NCBI GenBank assembly: GCA_025056745.1
Contig: JANWVQ010000056.1
Coordinates: forward strand, 1-46,030
Direction: 5' to 3'
Origin: Ignavibacterium sp.
GTDB taxonomy: Bacteria > Bacteroidota > Ignavibacteria > Ignavibacteriales > Ignavibacteriaceae
DNA length: 46,030 bases
Shown here: positions 36,547 through 45,354 of the stretch, in pieces
Layout: every line of letters begins with the position of its first letter
Numbering within the stretch: the first letter of the stretch is position 1
Notes under the pieces: model-generated
The model's input: the letters and a program-made list of their open reading frames with translations, nothing else
Databases searched by the model: none
What the model was told of the DNA's origin: nothing
Translations under genes and position numbers: made by a program

Positions 36547-37995
36547 TTATCCAACACTTCCTTCAAGTGAAATGCTCAATAATTTCTGAGCTTCAACTGC
36601 AAATTCCATCGGCAATTCGGCTAAAACTTCTTTAACATATCCATTAACAATTAAATTAACAGCATCTTCTTTGGATATTCCCCTTTGATTAAGATAGAAA
36701 ATTTGATCTTCACCGATTTTTGAAGTTGTAGCTTCGTGTTCAACTTGTGCAGTTGGATTATTTATTTCTAAATATGGAAAAGTATGAGCACCACATTTAT
36801 CACCAATTAAAAGTGAGTCACACTGAGAAAAATTTCTCGCATTCTCAGCCTTTTTTCCTATTTTAACAAGACCTCTATAGCTGTTATTACTTCTTCCAGC
36901 TGAAATACCTTTTGAAACTATAGTGCTTTTAGTATTCTTTCCGATATGAATCATTTTTGTGCCTGTATCGGCTTGTTGATAGTTATTTGTAACTGCTACA
37001 GAATAAAACTCACCAATTGAATTATCTCCTTGTAAAATACAGCTTGGATATTTCCAAGTGATTGCTGAGCCAGTTTCAACCTGAGTCCAAGAAATTTTTG
37101 AGTTTACACCTTTACATAATCCTCTTTTAGTTACGAAGTTGTAAATACCACCTTTTCCTTCTTTGTCACCTGGATACCAATTTTGAACAGTTGAGTATTT
37201 AATTGTAGCATTATCAAGTGCAATTAATTCTACAACTGCAGCGTGTAATTGATTCTCATCTCTAATTGGCGCAGTGCAACCTTCAAGGTAGCTTACATAA
37301 GCTCCTTCGTCTGCAACTATCAAGGTTCTTTCAAATTGTCCTGTTTCTGAGGCATTAATTCTGAAATACGTAGAAAGTTCCATAGGACATCTAACTCCTT
37401 TTGGAACATAAACGAAAGAACCATCACTAAAAACAGCGGAGTTTAATGCAGCAAAAAAATTATCAGTATAAGGGACTACACTACCAAGATATTTTTTTAT
37501 TAAATCTGGATGTTCTTTTATTGCTTCAGACATTGAGCAAAAAATAATACCTAATTCTTTAAGTTTGTCCTTGAATGTTGTAGCAACAGAAACGGAGTCG
37601 AAAACTGCATCTACTGCGACGCCAGCTAACATCATCTGCTCTTCAAGTGGAATTCCAAGTTTGTTGTAAGTCTCTCTGATAGCTGGATCAATTTCATCTA
37701 ATGAGTTGTATTTCGGTTTCTTTTTGGGTGCAGAATAATAAGATATATCCTGATAATCAATCGGATCATATTTCACATTTGGCCAATGAGGTTCAGTCAT
37801 AGTTAACCAATGACGATAAGCTTTTAATCTCCATTCCAACATCCAGTCTGGCTCGCCTTTCTTTTCAGATAACTGCCTAATTATATCTTCATTAAGCCCT
37901 TTAGGGAGTTTATCTTCTTCAACTTCTGTCACAAAACCGTATTTATATTCACGATTTGCAAGTTCCTCAATTTTCTGTGTTTCTGTTACGCTCAT
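36547..37995 (-). CDS. sufB: SufB subunit of the SufBCD scaffold
   Basis: This 482-aa protein is the core scaffold. It has the N-terminal [55 protein letters not shown] (with the cluster-sulfur cysteine) and the C-terminal [20 protein letters not shown]. It is the first gene of the operon sufB-C-D-S-U-T, with a GGAG site before the ATG and a strong promoter match at 38027-38057. Confidence 0.96.
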   Translation of the reverse strand: MSVTETQKIEELANREYKYGFVTEVEEDKLPKGLNEDIIRQLSEKKGEPDWMLEWRLKAYRHWLTMTEPHWPNVKYDPIDYQDISYYSAPKKKPKYNSLDEIDPAIRETYNKLGIPLEEQMMLAGVAVDAVFDSVSVATTFKDKLKELGIIFCSMSEAIKEHPDLIKKYLGSVVPYTDNFFAALNSAVFSDGSFVYVPKGVRCPMELSTYFRINASETGQFERTLIVADEGAYVSYLEGCTAPIRDENQLHAAVVELIALDNATIKYSTVQNWYPGDKEGKGGIYNFVTKRGLCKGVNSKISWTQVETGSAITWKYPSCILQGDNSIGEFYSVAVTNNYQQADTGTKMIHIGKNTKSTIVSKGISAGRSNNSYRGLVKIGKKAENARNFSQCDSLLIGDKCGAHTFPYLEINNPTAQVEHEATTSKIGEDQIFYLNQRGISKEDAVNLIVNGYVKEVLAELPMEFAVEAQKLLSISLEGSVG

Positions 37996-38026
37996 TTAAT
38001 TCTCCGATTTTTTTATTTTTTACTTT

Positions 38027-38057
38027 CAAAATTATTGAATCTTTACAAAAATGTCAA
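38027..38057 (-). promoter_or_regulatory. Candidate promoter of the suf operon (TTGACA-N17-TAATTTTG)
   Basis: On the minus strand TTGACA (38057-38052) is separated by exactly 17 bases from TAATTTTG (38034-38027). This combines a perfect -35 hexamer with a perfect TAnnTTTG -7 element. It would place the start point near 38020, leaving a leader of about 25 bases with a GGAG site before sufB. It is the best promoter match in the window. Confidence 0.55.
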
Positions 38058-38090
38058 GATTGACTTCCAAACATTTATTTTTAAGATAAA

Positions 38091-38150
38091 GTTCAGGTTT
38101 GATTAGAGTTCAAGTTCAAGTTCAGGTTCAAGTAAAGTTTAAGTTCAAGG
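38091..38150. repeat. TTCAAG/GTTCAA hexamer array upstream of the suf promoter
   Basis: Between 38107 and 38132 the hexamer GTTCAA recurs in phase (GTTCAAGTTCAAGTTCAGG and onward), with degenerate units before (38091, GTTCAGG) and after (AAGTTTAAGTTCAAGG, 38135-38150). It lies upstream of the suf promoter and before the divergent glycosyltransferase gene. It is the same repeat as at 32177-32273. Confidence 0.55.
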
Positions 38151-38221
38151 TTAATATACTAAATAAATTGTTTTTTGGTCTGTAATGGGTTAATTTTGAA
38201 AAGAAAATTCAGGATTTACTA

Positions 38222-39301
38222 TTGAACGAACAGAACGAAAATAAAAATATATCACCAGATTTCGAGGAATCGAAAAGCTCTTCATTTTTTAGAAGAAAAG
38301 GACATAAAAGATTTTATTTTAGGAAAAAACCAATTCAAAATTATAATAATACTGAAAGTTCTTTGAGCTCTCATTTTAAGAAAATCTCTATTGTAGTTCC
38401 TCTATATAATGAAGAAGAATCTTTACAACCTTTGGCAGCGGAAATTCGAAAAGCTCTTAAACCATTAAACATTCAATACGAAGTTTTGCTAATTGACGAT
38501 GGTAGCACAGATAAATCTTTAAGTGTAATCAAAGAAATAGCTAGAACAGATAATAGGTTTAAGTATATAAGCTTTAGAAAAAATTATGGTAAATCAGCCG
38601 CATTACAAGTAGGTTTCAACAATGCATCTGGTGATGTGGTTATAACAATGGATGCTGACCTTCAGGATGATCCACACGAAATACCAAATTTAATTAAAAA
38701 ACTTCAGGAAGGTTTTGATCTCTGCTCTGGTTGGAAAAAACAGAGATATGATCCTTTTATTAAAAAATACTCTTCTCGTTTTTTTAATTTTGTTACTAGA
38801 GTTATCAGTGGGATAAAAATTCACGATTTTAATTGTGGCTTGAAAGCTTATCGCTCAGATGTTGTTAAAAATATAAAAGTTTATGGTGAGTTACATAGAT
38901 ACATACCAGTCTTAGCAAAATGGCAAGGTTTTACTGTAACAGAGATTGTTGTTAAACATCATCCAAGAAAATATGGAAAAACTAAATTTGGAATTTCGAG
39001 ATTCTTTAAAGGATTCATTGATTTGATAACTGTTATATTCTCAACTCGATATATCAAAAGACCGATGCACTTCTTTGGATTCTTCGGAGCTTTGTCTTTT
39101 TTTATAGGTATAATTGTAAATTCATATCTAACTTATCTTTGGATCTCTGGTCAACCACTGAGCAATAGACCAATGTTGTTTCTGGGAATTCTTCTAATTA
39201 TCGTAGGTGTTCAATTTTTCTCAGTTGGTCTTCTTGGTGAGATGATTGTACATAGCTCTTTGAGTGAAAAGGAATATGTAATTAAAGATAAAAATATTTA
39301 A
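38222..39301 (+). CDS. GT2 glycosyltransferase, dolichol-phosphate-mannose-synthase-like, membrane anchored
   Basis: This 359-aa protein has GT-A motifs VVPLYNEEES (58-67), IDDGSTD (91-97) and MDADLQDD (143-150, the DxD metal site), plus RKNYGKSAALQVG. Two C-terminal membrane helices follow (~282-305, ~318-345). This layout is typical of GtrB/ArnC-like enzymes that load a sugar onto undecaprenyl phosphate. The start is a TTG with AGGA seven bases upstream; no ATG occurs before the domain. The first ~50 residues are an unusual basic, aromatic-rich extension (SFFRRKGHKRFYFRKKP). It opens the right-hand glycan locus. Confidence 0.88.
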   Translation: MNEQNENKNISPDFEESKSSSFFRRKGHKRFYFRKKPIQNYNNTESSLSSHFKKISIVVPLYNEEESLQPLAAEIRKALKPLNIQYEVLLIDDGSTDKSLSVIKEIARTDNRFKYISFRKNYGKSAALQVGFNNASGDVVITMDADLQDDPHEIPNLIKKLQEGFDLCSGWKKQRYDPFIKKYSSRFFNFVTRVISGIKIHDFNCGLKAYRSDVVKNIKVYGELHRYIPVLAKWQGFTVTEIVVKHHPRKYGKTKFGISRFFKGFIDLITVIFSTRYIKRPMHFFGFFGALSFFIGIIVNSYLTYLWISGQPLSNRPMLFLGILLIIVGVQFFSVGLLGEMIVHSSLSEKEYVIKDKNI

Positions 39302-39324
39302 CCCTCAATAAAGCTTCGCTAAAA

Positions 39325-40140
39325 ATGAAATATGATCCTGTTAAAAATGTTTTTGCTTCAATAATTAAAAAACTTCCCTTTTTAAGAATAATATTTTATA
39401 AATTACTTGACTTGTTTTTCTTACGCTCTTGGTATGTGAGAAGAGAATTAAAGAAGATTCGTAAACTTTTTGGTCATAAGAAAATTTCAATTTTAGATGC
39501 AGGTTCTGGTTTTGGACAATACACTTATTTTATGGCTAAAAAACTTCAACCTTGTGAAATTAAATCAATAGATATCAAAAAGGACTGGATTGAAAATTGT
39601 AAAATTTTTTTTGCAAACAATAAGATATTTAATGTTGATTTCTCTGTCGAAGATTTATTAAAAATTAATTACTCAGAAAAATTTGATTTAATTCTTTGTG
39701 TTGATGTAATGGAACACATTCAAGATGACCTTACAGTTTTTGAAAATTTTTATAAAGCACTTAAGCCTGATGGTTATTTAATAATCAACACCCCATCTAT
39801 TTATGGTGGTAGCGATGTTCACAGCGATGATGATGAAAGTTTTATAGGTGAACACGCGCGAATCGGTTATTCTAAAGAAGAATTTGAAAGCAAACTACAT
39901 CCATTTGGTTTTGTTACTTTTCAATCAAAATACACTTATGGTTTTTGGGGTGATAAAGCTTGGAGATTAGGAATAAAATACCCAATGATTATGTTAAGTT
40001 TCAGTAAAGTTTTTTTCATTTTATTACCTTTTTATTATTTACTTACATTTCCTTTTACATTTTTAATGATGTATATAGACTTTGTATCAAATAATAAAAT
40101 TGGCTCTGGAATAAATTTTATTGCTCAAAAAAAAGTTTAA
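39325..40140 (+). CDS. Class I SAM-dependent methyltransferase with C-terminal membrane segment
   Basis: This 271-aa protein has the SAM-binding motif I ILDAGSGFGQYT (56-67), an acidic residue after strand 2 (SIDIK), and LILCVDVMEHIQDD (motif IV region), followed by LKPDGYLIINTPS. The C-terminal ~45 residues contain one or two hydrophobic helices (FFILLPFYYLLTFPFTFLMM), so it may sit on the inner membrane beside lipid-linked glycans. It begins 24 bases after the GT2 gene and ends 10 bases before the YfhO gene. The substrate is unknown. Confidence 0.85.
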   Translation: MKYDPVKNVFASIIKKLPFLRIIFYKLLDLFFLRSWYVRRELKKIRKLFGHKKISILDAGSGFGQYTYFMAKKLQPCEIKSIDIKKDWIENCKIFFANNKIFNVDFSVEDLLKINYSEKFDLILCVDVMEHIQDDLTVFENFYKALKPDGYLIINTPSIYGGSDVHSDDDESFIGEHARIGYSKEEFESKLHPFGFVTFQSKYTYGFWGDKAWRLGIKYPMIMLSFSKVFFILLPFYYLLTFPFTFLMMYIDFVSNNKIGSGINFIAQKKV

Positions 40141-40150
40141 TGGAGTAGTA

Positions 40151-42703
40151 ATGACAAAACAAAAATCAAACTCAAAAATATCTAAGCAAACAAATGAGAG
40201 TATTTTTTCAAAATTTGATTTGAATAATTTAATTCAGCAAAAGTATCATCCTTTATTGGTTTTGGTAGTTATTCTTCTTCTATATTTTCTTTTTCTAAAT
40301 CCACTTTATTTTGGGAATAAGACTTTTCAATCTGGTGACATACTCGTTATTGAAAGTATGAAGCCTTATCTTGAAAAAGAAAGAGATGGCTTTACTTTAT
40401 GGAATCCATACATTTTTACTGGAATGCCCGCTTATGCAATTGCAGTTGGATTTAAATGGTTCAATTTGATTTGGGTATCACTTGAAATTGTCCATAGAAT
40501 TTTTATGTTACCATTTTCTAATGATTATGCAATGTGGTCTTTGTATTTGATAATTTTAGCTTATACGAGTTTCACTTTCTTTTATAATAGATCCAAAAAT
40601 ACATTAATAAGTTTGTTTGTTGGTATTTCTACAGGATTTAGTACCGGTTTAATTGTTTTTCTATTTATAGGACACGTAACAAAACTTACATCTCTAGCAT
40701 TTTATCCATTGATTTTCCTTATGCTATTTAATTTTCAAAAAGAGATAAAACTTCGAGATTTTTTTCTACTTACAATTATCTTAAATCTTTTTCTTCTTGG
40801 TTGGCACGTTCAAATAATATTTTACACTTTGTTTTCAATTGGTATTTACTTTATTTATTTCTTCTTTTATTCAATTTATAAAAAAGATTCTTTGTTCAGA
40901 AAACAAATAATTAAATCCGGTTTTGTTTTTCTTTTTGCAGCTATTATAGCTGTCGGAATACAATCTGATAGTTTAACTCAAATTTATGAATATACTCCTT
41001 ATTCAACTCGAGGCACAGAAAGTCTATTGGAGAAACTAGCTCCAAAAACAGAAAAAACCGAATCAGCATATTATGATTATCATACAGAATGGTCATTTTC
41101 ACCTGGGGAAGTTTTAACTTTTCTTGTCCCTTCATACTATGGATTTGGTAATTCAACATATAAAGGTCCTTTAACTAACAATCAAGAAGTTGAAGTGAAT
41201 ACTTATTTCGGTCAAATGCGATTTGTTGATGTTGCAATGTATATGGGAATATTAGTATTTATACTCGGTTTGTTTGCAATGATATCTTTAAGAAAGGAAC
41301 CAATAGTTCAATTCTTAACTATTCTAACAATAATTTCTCTCTTTATTTCATTTGGAAGGAATTTTTCATTAGTATTCGATTTGATGTTTTATTACTTCCC
41401 ATATTTCAACAAGTTTCGTGTACCTTCAATGATTCTTGTTTTAGTTCAGATGAGTTTTCCTGTTCTTGCAGGTTTAGGTTTGATGAAAATTATTTCCCTA
41501 AGAGACGAGAGAAATGAAAAACTATTTTTATTAATAAAGAAAATTTCATTTGTTGTCACAGGAATTTTTGTCTTGGTTATTTTATTGAATAACCCAATCT
41601 CAAAATGGTTCATTGAAAGAATAAATAATTATGCGGTTTCAATTCAACAAAGCAATCCTCAACTTGCACAACAACACCAAATCTTAGCAGAATATACAGC
41701 AGAAATGTTCACTACAGATTTAATTTTGGCAATGTTGTTTGTCACCATAGCCAGTTGGAGCATTTATTTGTTGACTATCAAAAAAATAAGCAAAGATGTT
41801 TTTGTAGGAATAATAATATTACTTACAATTATAGACTTGTGGAGAATTGATTCACGAGGCGCAAAATATACTGATATGCCCGATATAAAAAATTTATTTT
41901 CAAAACCTGATTACATTTCATTCATTGAAAATCAAAAAGATAAAGAGCCTTTTAGAATATTGAATATCAAACAAGATGGCTCACTTGGTTCTATTTCAAA
42001 TAATGCAAACTTTCACGCTTACTTTTTAATTGAAGATTTCTATGGATATTCTGGGATAAAACCCCGTCCTTATCAGGATTACATTGATGTTGTTGGCCCC
42101 TTCAACCAAACTTTATGGAATATGTTAAATGTAAAATATATTATCTCAAATCAACAAATACCTTTTGAAGGATTAAAACCAATTTATAATTCAGAAGCTT
42201 CAACAGTTTTATTAAATCAAAATTATTTACCAAGATTATTTTTTATAAACAAAATTGTGAAAATGTCACCTTTAGATTTTATGAATAAAATTAAATCTAA
42301 CGAAATCAACCCTCGAGATGTTGGAATAGTTGAAAATGAAAACATAGAAGTGGAGCCAGTTGATTCAACTGCGTCGATAAAGATAATTAATTACAAAGAA
42401 GATAGAATTGAAGCAGAGGTAGTAGCATCTGGAAAAAACTTTATATTCTTTGGTAATACTTATCATCCTGGATGGAATGCTTATATAAATGGACAAAAAA
42501 CAAAAACGTATAAAACCAATCACGGTTACATTGGATTTATAACACCAAAAGGAAATCATAAAATTGTAATTGAATATTCACCAGCGAGTTTCTTTTTAGC
42601 GAGAAATGTTTCTTTAGTTTTGAGTTCTTTGATGATATTAGGATTACTAATTACTATTGGAATAGAAATATATAAAAAGAAAAATAACCTTGTGAAGAAT
42701 TGA
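40151..42703 (+). CDS. YfhO-family multi-pass membrane protein (GT-C-like)
   Basis: This is an 850-aa protein from the ATG at 40151 (preceded by GGAG); the longer frame uses a TTG inside the previous gene. It has about a dozen membrane helices, an extracytoplasmic region after ~residue 560, and a closing beta domain (NTYHPGWNAYINGQKTKTYK, then GNHKIVIEYSP) before a last helix. This is the YfhO layout. Bacillus YfhO is implicated in glycosylating lipoteichoic acid, and the family resembles GT-C enzymes using lipid-linked sugars. With the upstream GT2 it could form a sugar-flipping and transfer pair. Confidence 0.88.
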   Translation: MTKQKSNSKISKQTNESIFSKFDLNNLIQQKYHPLLVLVVILLLYFLFLNPLYFGNKTFQSGDILVIESMKPYLEKERDGFTLWNPYIFTGMPAYAIAVGFKWFNLIWVSLEIVHRIFMLPFSNDYAMWSLYLIILAYTSFTFFYNRSKNTLISLFVGISTGFSTGLIVFLFIGHVTKLTSLAFYPLIFLMLFNFQKEIKLRDFFLLTIILNLFLLGWHVQIIFYTLFSIGIYFIYFFFYSIYKKDSLFRKQIIKSGFVFLFAAIIAVGIQSDSLTQIYEYTPYSTRGTESLLEKLAPKTEKTESAYYDYHTEWSFSPGEVLTFLVPSYYGFGNSTYKGPLTNNQEVEVNTYFGQMRFVDVAMYMGILVFILGLFAMISLRKEPIVQFLTILTIISLFISFGRNFSLVFDLMFYYFPYFNKFRVPSMILVLVQMSFPVLAGLGLMKIISLRDERNEKLFLLIKKISFVVTGIFVLVILLNNPISKWFIERINNYAVSIQQSNPQLAQQHQILAEYTAEMFTTDLILAMLFVTIASWSIYLLTIKKISKDVFVGIIILLTIIDLWRIDSRGAKYTDMPDIKNLFSKPDYISFIENQKDKEPFRILNIKQDGSLGSISNNANFHAYFLIEDFYGYSGIKPRPYQDYIDVVGPFNQTLWNMLNVKYIISNQQIPFEGLKPIYNSEASTVLLNQNYLPRLFFINKIVKMSPLDFMNKIKSNEINPRDVGIVENENIEVEPVDSTASIKIINYKEDRIEAEVVASGKNFIFFGNTYHPGWNAYINGQKTKTYKTNHGYIGFITPKGNHKIVIEYSPASFFLARNVSLVLSSLMILGLLITIGIEIYKKKNNLVKN

Positions 42704-42745
42704 ATTAATCTAAATAAGATAAATATTCCACAATCTGTCAATAAG

Positions 42746-43085
42746 ATGAGACTTTAAGAAAAAATAATTCGTGAGATTGCGAAAGAATTAGAGAAATTAT
42801 ATGATAACGTTGAAATCTATTTATCTGATAGTCAAACAGATTCAAATAAAAGAAGTGTGGAGATGTTGCTCTGGAATTAAATTGGGAGCTATCGAAAGTT
42901 GATTTTACAAAAAATACCAATGAATTATGATTTTGGAACGTAAATATCCTGAACTAGAATTTGATTTAATTAATTGGAATGAAGTATCAGATATAGATTT
43001 TCATAAAGAAATTGAAAGAAATAAAATTCAAATCAATAATTTCAACAAATTATTACACAAATCTATTTCAGACTTATCAAGTTGA
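42746..43085 (+). pseudogene. Decayed MNT-type nucleotidyltransferase gene
   Basis: Reading across frames gives a recognisable minimal nucleotidyltransferase. In frame from the ATG at 42746: M-R-L, stop, EKIIREIAKELEKLYDNVEI then YLSDSQTDSNKRS. In a shifted frame from 42850: KKCGDVALELNWELSKVDF. In a third frame from 42927: MILERKYPELEFDLINWNEV and a tail ending at the TGA at 43083-43085. I compare this with the common family pattern MRL-x-x-x-E-I...YLFGSR-TD-x-x-K-R-x-GD[IV]DL. There is one nonsense codon and two frameshifts, and the GS...DxD active site is lost (SDSQ for FGSR). It fills the gap between YfhO and the flippase. Confidence 0.75.
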
Positions 43086-44431
43086 GTGGGAATAACATAA
43101 ATACTAAAATTAACTTCGGCTCAGAGACTTTCAAGAGATACTTTGCAAATACAAGTTGGATGTTTGTGGAAAAAATCTTTAGAATTTTAGTAGCTTTTTT
43201 AGTTGGAATTGTATTAGCAAGATATCTCGGACCTGATGAGTATGGTCTTTTCAATTATGCAATAAGTTTTGCTGGATTATTCACATCATTTGCAAATCTT
43301 GGAATGGATAGCATCGTTGTTCGTGAATTAGTGAAGTCTCCAAATAGAAAAGATGAAATTTTAGGAACAGTTTTTCGGCTTAGAATTATCGGTTCATTAG
43401 TAACAATTACTTTAGCTACACTTACAGCATATCTAATTAACGAGCCTTCTTATAATTTGACGTTGATAGTGATCATAGCATCTTCAACTATCTTTCAATC
43501 ATCTGGAGTAATCGAACAATTTTTTCAATCAAGAGTTGAAGCGAAATATAATGTTTATGCCCAATCATTTTCATTTTTTATTTCTGCAGCATTAAAAATT
43601 TTACTTGTATTATTAAATAAACCTTTAATCTTTTTAGCATTAGCGCACGCAATTGAGTATGTTTTTTTATTTATTGGATATTTATATGTATATAAAAACA
43701 CTAAATCTTCTCTTAAAACTTGGCGTTATGACAGAAAGACTGCAATTGAATTTTTAAAGGATTCTTGGCCTTTACTTTTATCTGGTGTTGTTATTTCTAT
43801 TTATATGAAAATTGATCAAGTTATGATAAAATCGTTTTTGACTTATAAAGACTTAGGATATTATGCAGTTGCAGTAAAACTTTGTGAAGCGTGGTATTTT
43901 GTGCCAGTGGTTATAAGCACGTCTGTTTTCCCTGCAATTGTAAATGCGAAAAATTCAAGCCAACAACTTTATTTCAGTCGAATACAAAAACTTTATGATT
44001 TTCTAGCGTTAATATCGATCGGAATTGCTATTCCAGTTACAATTTTTTCAAATTTAATCATTGAAATTTTATTTGGGAATTCGTATCAACCCGCATCTTC
44101 AGTATTAACAATTTATATTTGGGCTGGTGTGGCGACTTTTCTTGGAGTGGCAAGTAATCAATATCTAATAACGGAAAATTTAACTAAACTCTCATTTTAC
44201 AGAACTCTTTTAGGAATGATTATCAATGTTTTAATGAATTTATTTTTAATACCCGCTTATGGTATAAATGGAGCAGCTTTTGCCACTTTAATATCGTATT
44301 CAGTAACTGTATTTTCAATTTATTTTGATAAACGCGCAAGAGAACAATTTTATATGATGTTTAAGTCAATAATGTTGGTGAATATTTTGAAGTTAATTAA
44401 AAGTAAAATAGAACTCAGAAAAACTAAATGA
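43082..44431 (+). CDS. Wzx-like polysaccharide flippase (oligosaccharide/polyisoprenyl exporter)
   Basis: This 449-aa protein has about 12-14 membrane helices. The N terminus NTSWMFVEKIFRILVAFLVG followed by VLARYLGPDEYGLFNYAISF is the flippase signature; later DQVMIKSFLTYKDLGYYAVA matches the family's central region. It would flip the lipid-linked repeat unit to the periplasmic face. The start is uncertain: the only candidate initiators before the first helix are a TTG at 43082, which overlaps the stop of the pseudogene as TTGA and has no clear ribosome-binding site, or a rarer codon. It is a second flippase besides the fragment at 1-190. Confidence 0.9.
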   Translation: MSGNNINTKINFGSETFKRYFANTSWMFVEKIFRILVAFLVGIVLARYLGPDEYGLFNYAISFAGLFTSFANLGMDSIVVRELVKSPNRKDEILGTVFRLRIIGSLVTITLATLTAYLINEPSYNLTLIVIIASSTIFQSSGVIEQFFQSRVEAKYNVYAQSFSFFISAALKILLVLLNKPLIFLALAHAIEYVFLFIGYLYVYKNTKSSLKTWRYDRKTAIEFLKDSWPLLLSGVVISIYMKIDQVMIKSFLTYKDLGYYAVAVKLCEAWYFVPVVISTSVFPAIVNAKNSSQQLYFSRIQKLYDFLALISIGIAIPVTIFSNLIIEILFGNSYQPASSVLTIYIWAGVATFLGVASNQYLITENLTKLSFYRTLLGMIINVLMNLFLIPAYGINGAAFATLISYSVTVFSIYFDKRAREQFYMMFKSIMLVNILKLIKSKIELRKTK

Positions 44432-44456
44432 TAATTTTTCACAACAGAGTATTTAT

Positions 44457-45308
44457 ATGATTGAAATAAAAAAAATTTTATACAAGCTTAAAAATTTGTT
44501 ATTAAAATATTATCAGTTTTTATTCTGCAGGAAAATATTTCAACCTATAAATAATATTATTTATGATTTTGCCTTAGTAGGAAAAGGAATTGGGGGTTCA
44601 ACTGATATATCAAAAAATGGTGAGGGGAGATTTTTAAAATCACTTTCATTTCTTTACAACGAAAAAAGTTTTATTGTATTTGATATTGGAGCAAATGTTG
44701 GTGAATACTCATCGGAGATACTACAGCTTTTTTCAAAATGTTATATCTATGCTTTTGAACCAAATCCAAAATCATTTATTCTATTATCTAAAAAGTTCAA
44801 CCATTTGAATAATGTAATGTTATATAATTTAGGTTTAGGAAGTATAAAGACCACAACAAAACTTTATGATTACAAAGAAGAAGAAGGCTCTACTCACGCC
44901 TCTATTTATAAAAGTATGTTTGAATCATTCTATGGTAACAAAGAAACTATATCATATGAAATTGAGATAATTACTCTTGATGATTTTTTGGAAAAAGAGA
45001 ATATACAAAGTGTAGATTTATTAAAAATTGATATTGAGGGAGGAGAATTAGAAGTATTAAAAGGTGCTAAAAAATCTATAAATGAAAATAGAATTAAAAT
45101 TATTCAATTTGAATTTAATTATACTCACATTTGTAGTAGAGTATTCTTAAAAGATTTTTTCGATTTACTGGCGAATTATGACCTTTATAGAGTAATATTA
45201 GATGGTCTTTGTAAATTAAAATACGACGCAAAAGATGAAATTTTTATGTTCCAAAATATTATAGCTATTAATAAACTATATAAAGATTTATTTAATAAAA
45301 TAATTTGA
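44457..45308 (+). CDS. FkbM-family methyltransferase
   Basis: This 283-aa protein has the SAM motif FDIGANVGEYS (75-85), FEPNP (100-104), and the FkbM hallmark DLLKIDIEGGELEVLKGA (187-204). FkbM enzymes O-methylate sugars or other hydroxyls and are common in glycan loci. The ATG lies 25 bases after the flippase stop. The first ~60 residues are a family-variable lead-in. It is the last plus-strand gene of the cluster; no clear terminator follows. Confidence 0.92.
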   Translation: MIEIKKILYKLKNLLLKYYQFLFCRKIFQPINNIIYDFALVGKGIGGSTDISKNGEGRFLKSLSFLYNEKSFIVFDIGANVGEYSSEILQLFSKCYIYAFEPNPKSFILLSKKFNHLNNVMLYNLGLGSIKTTTKLYDYKEEEGSTHASIYKSMFESFYGNKETISYEIEIITLDDFLEKENIQSVDLLKIDIEGGELEVLKGAKKSINENRIKIIQFEFNYTHICSRVFLKDFFDLLANYDLYRVILDGLCKLKYDAKDEIFMFQNIIAINKLYKDLFNKII

Positions 45309-45354
45309 ATAAAAAAATTGGTAATATTGTTTATTATTTTAAAAAAACCTAATA

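Noticed and set aside
40944-41159. Minus-strand frame inside the YfhO gene
   Set aside because: Shadow of a long conserved plus-strand gene; low-complexity translation without any motif.
42365-42920. Three short minus-strand frames at the end of YfhO and in the following gap
   Set aside because: They are antisense to YfhO and to the nucleotidyltransferase pseudogene and show no family features.
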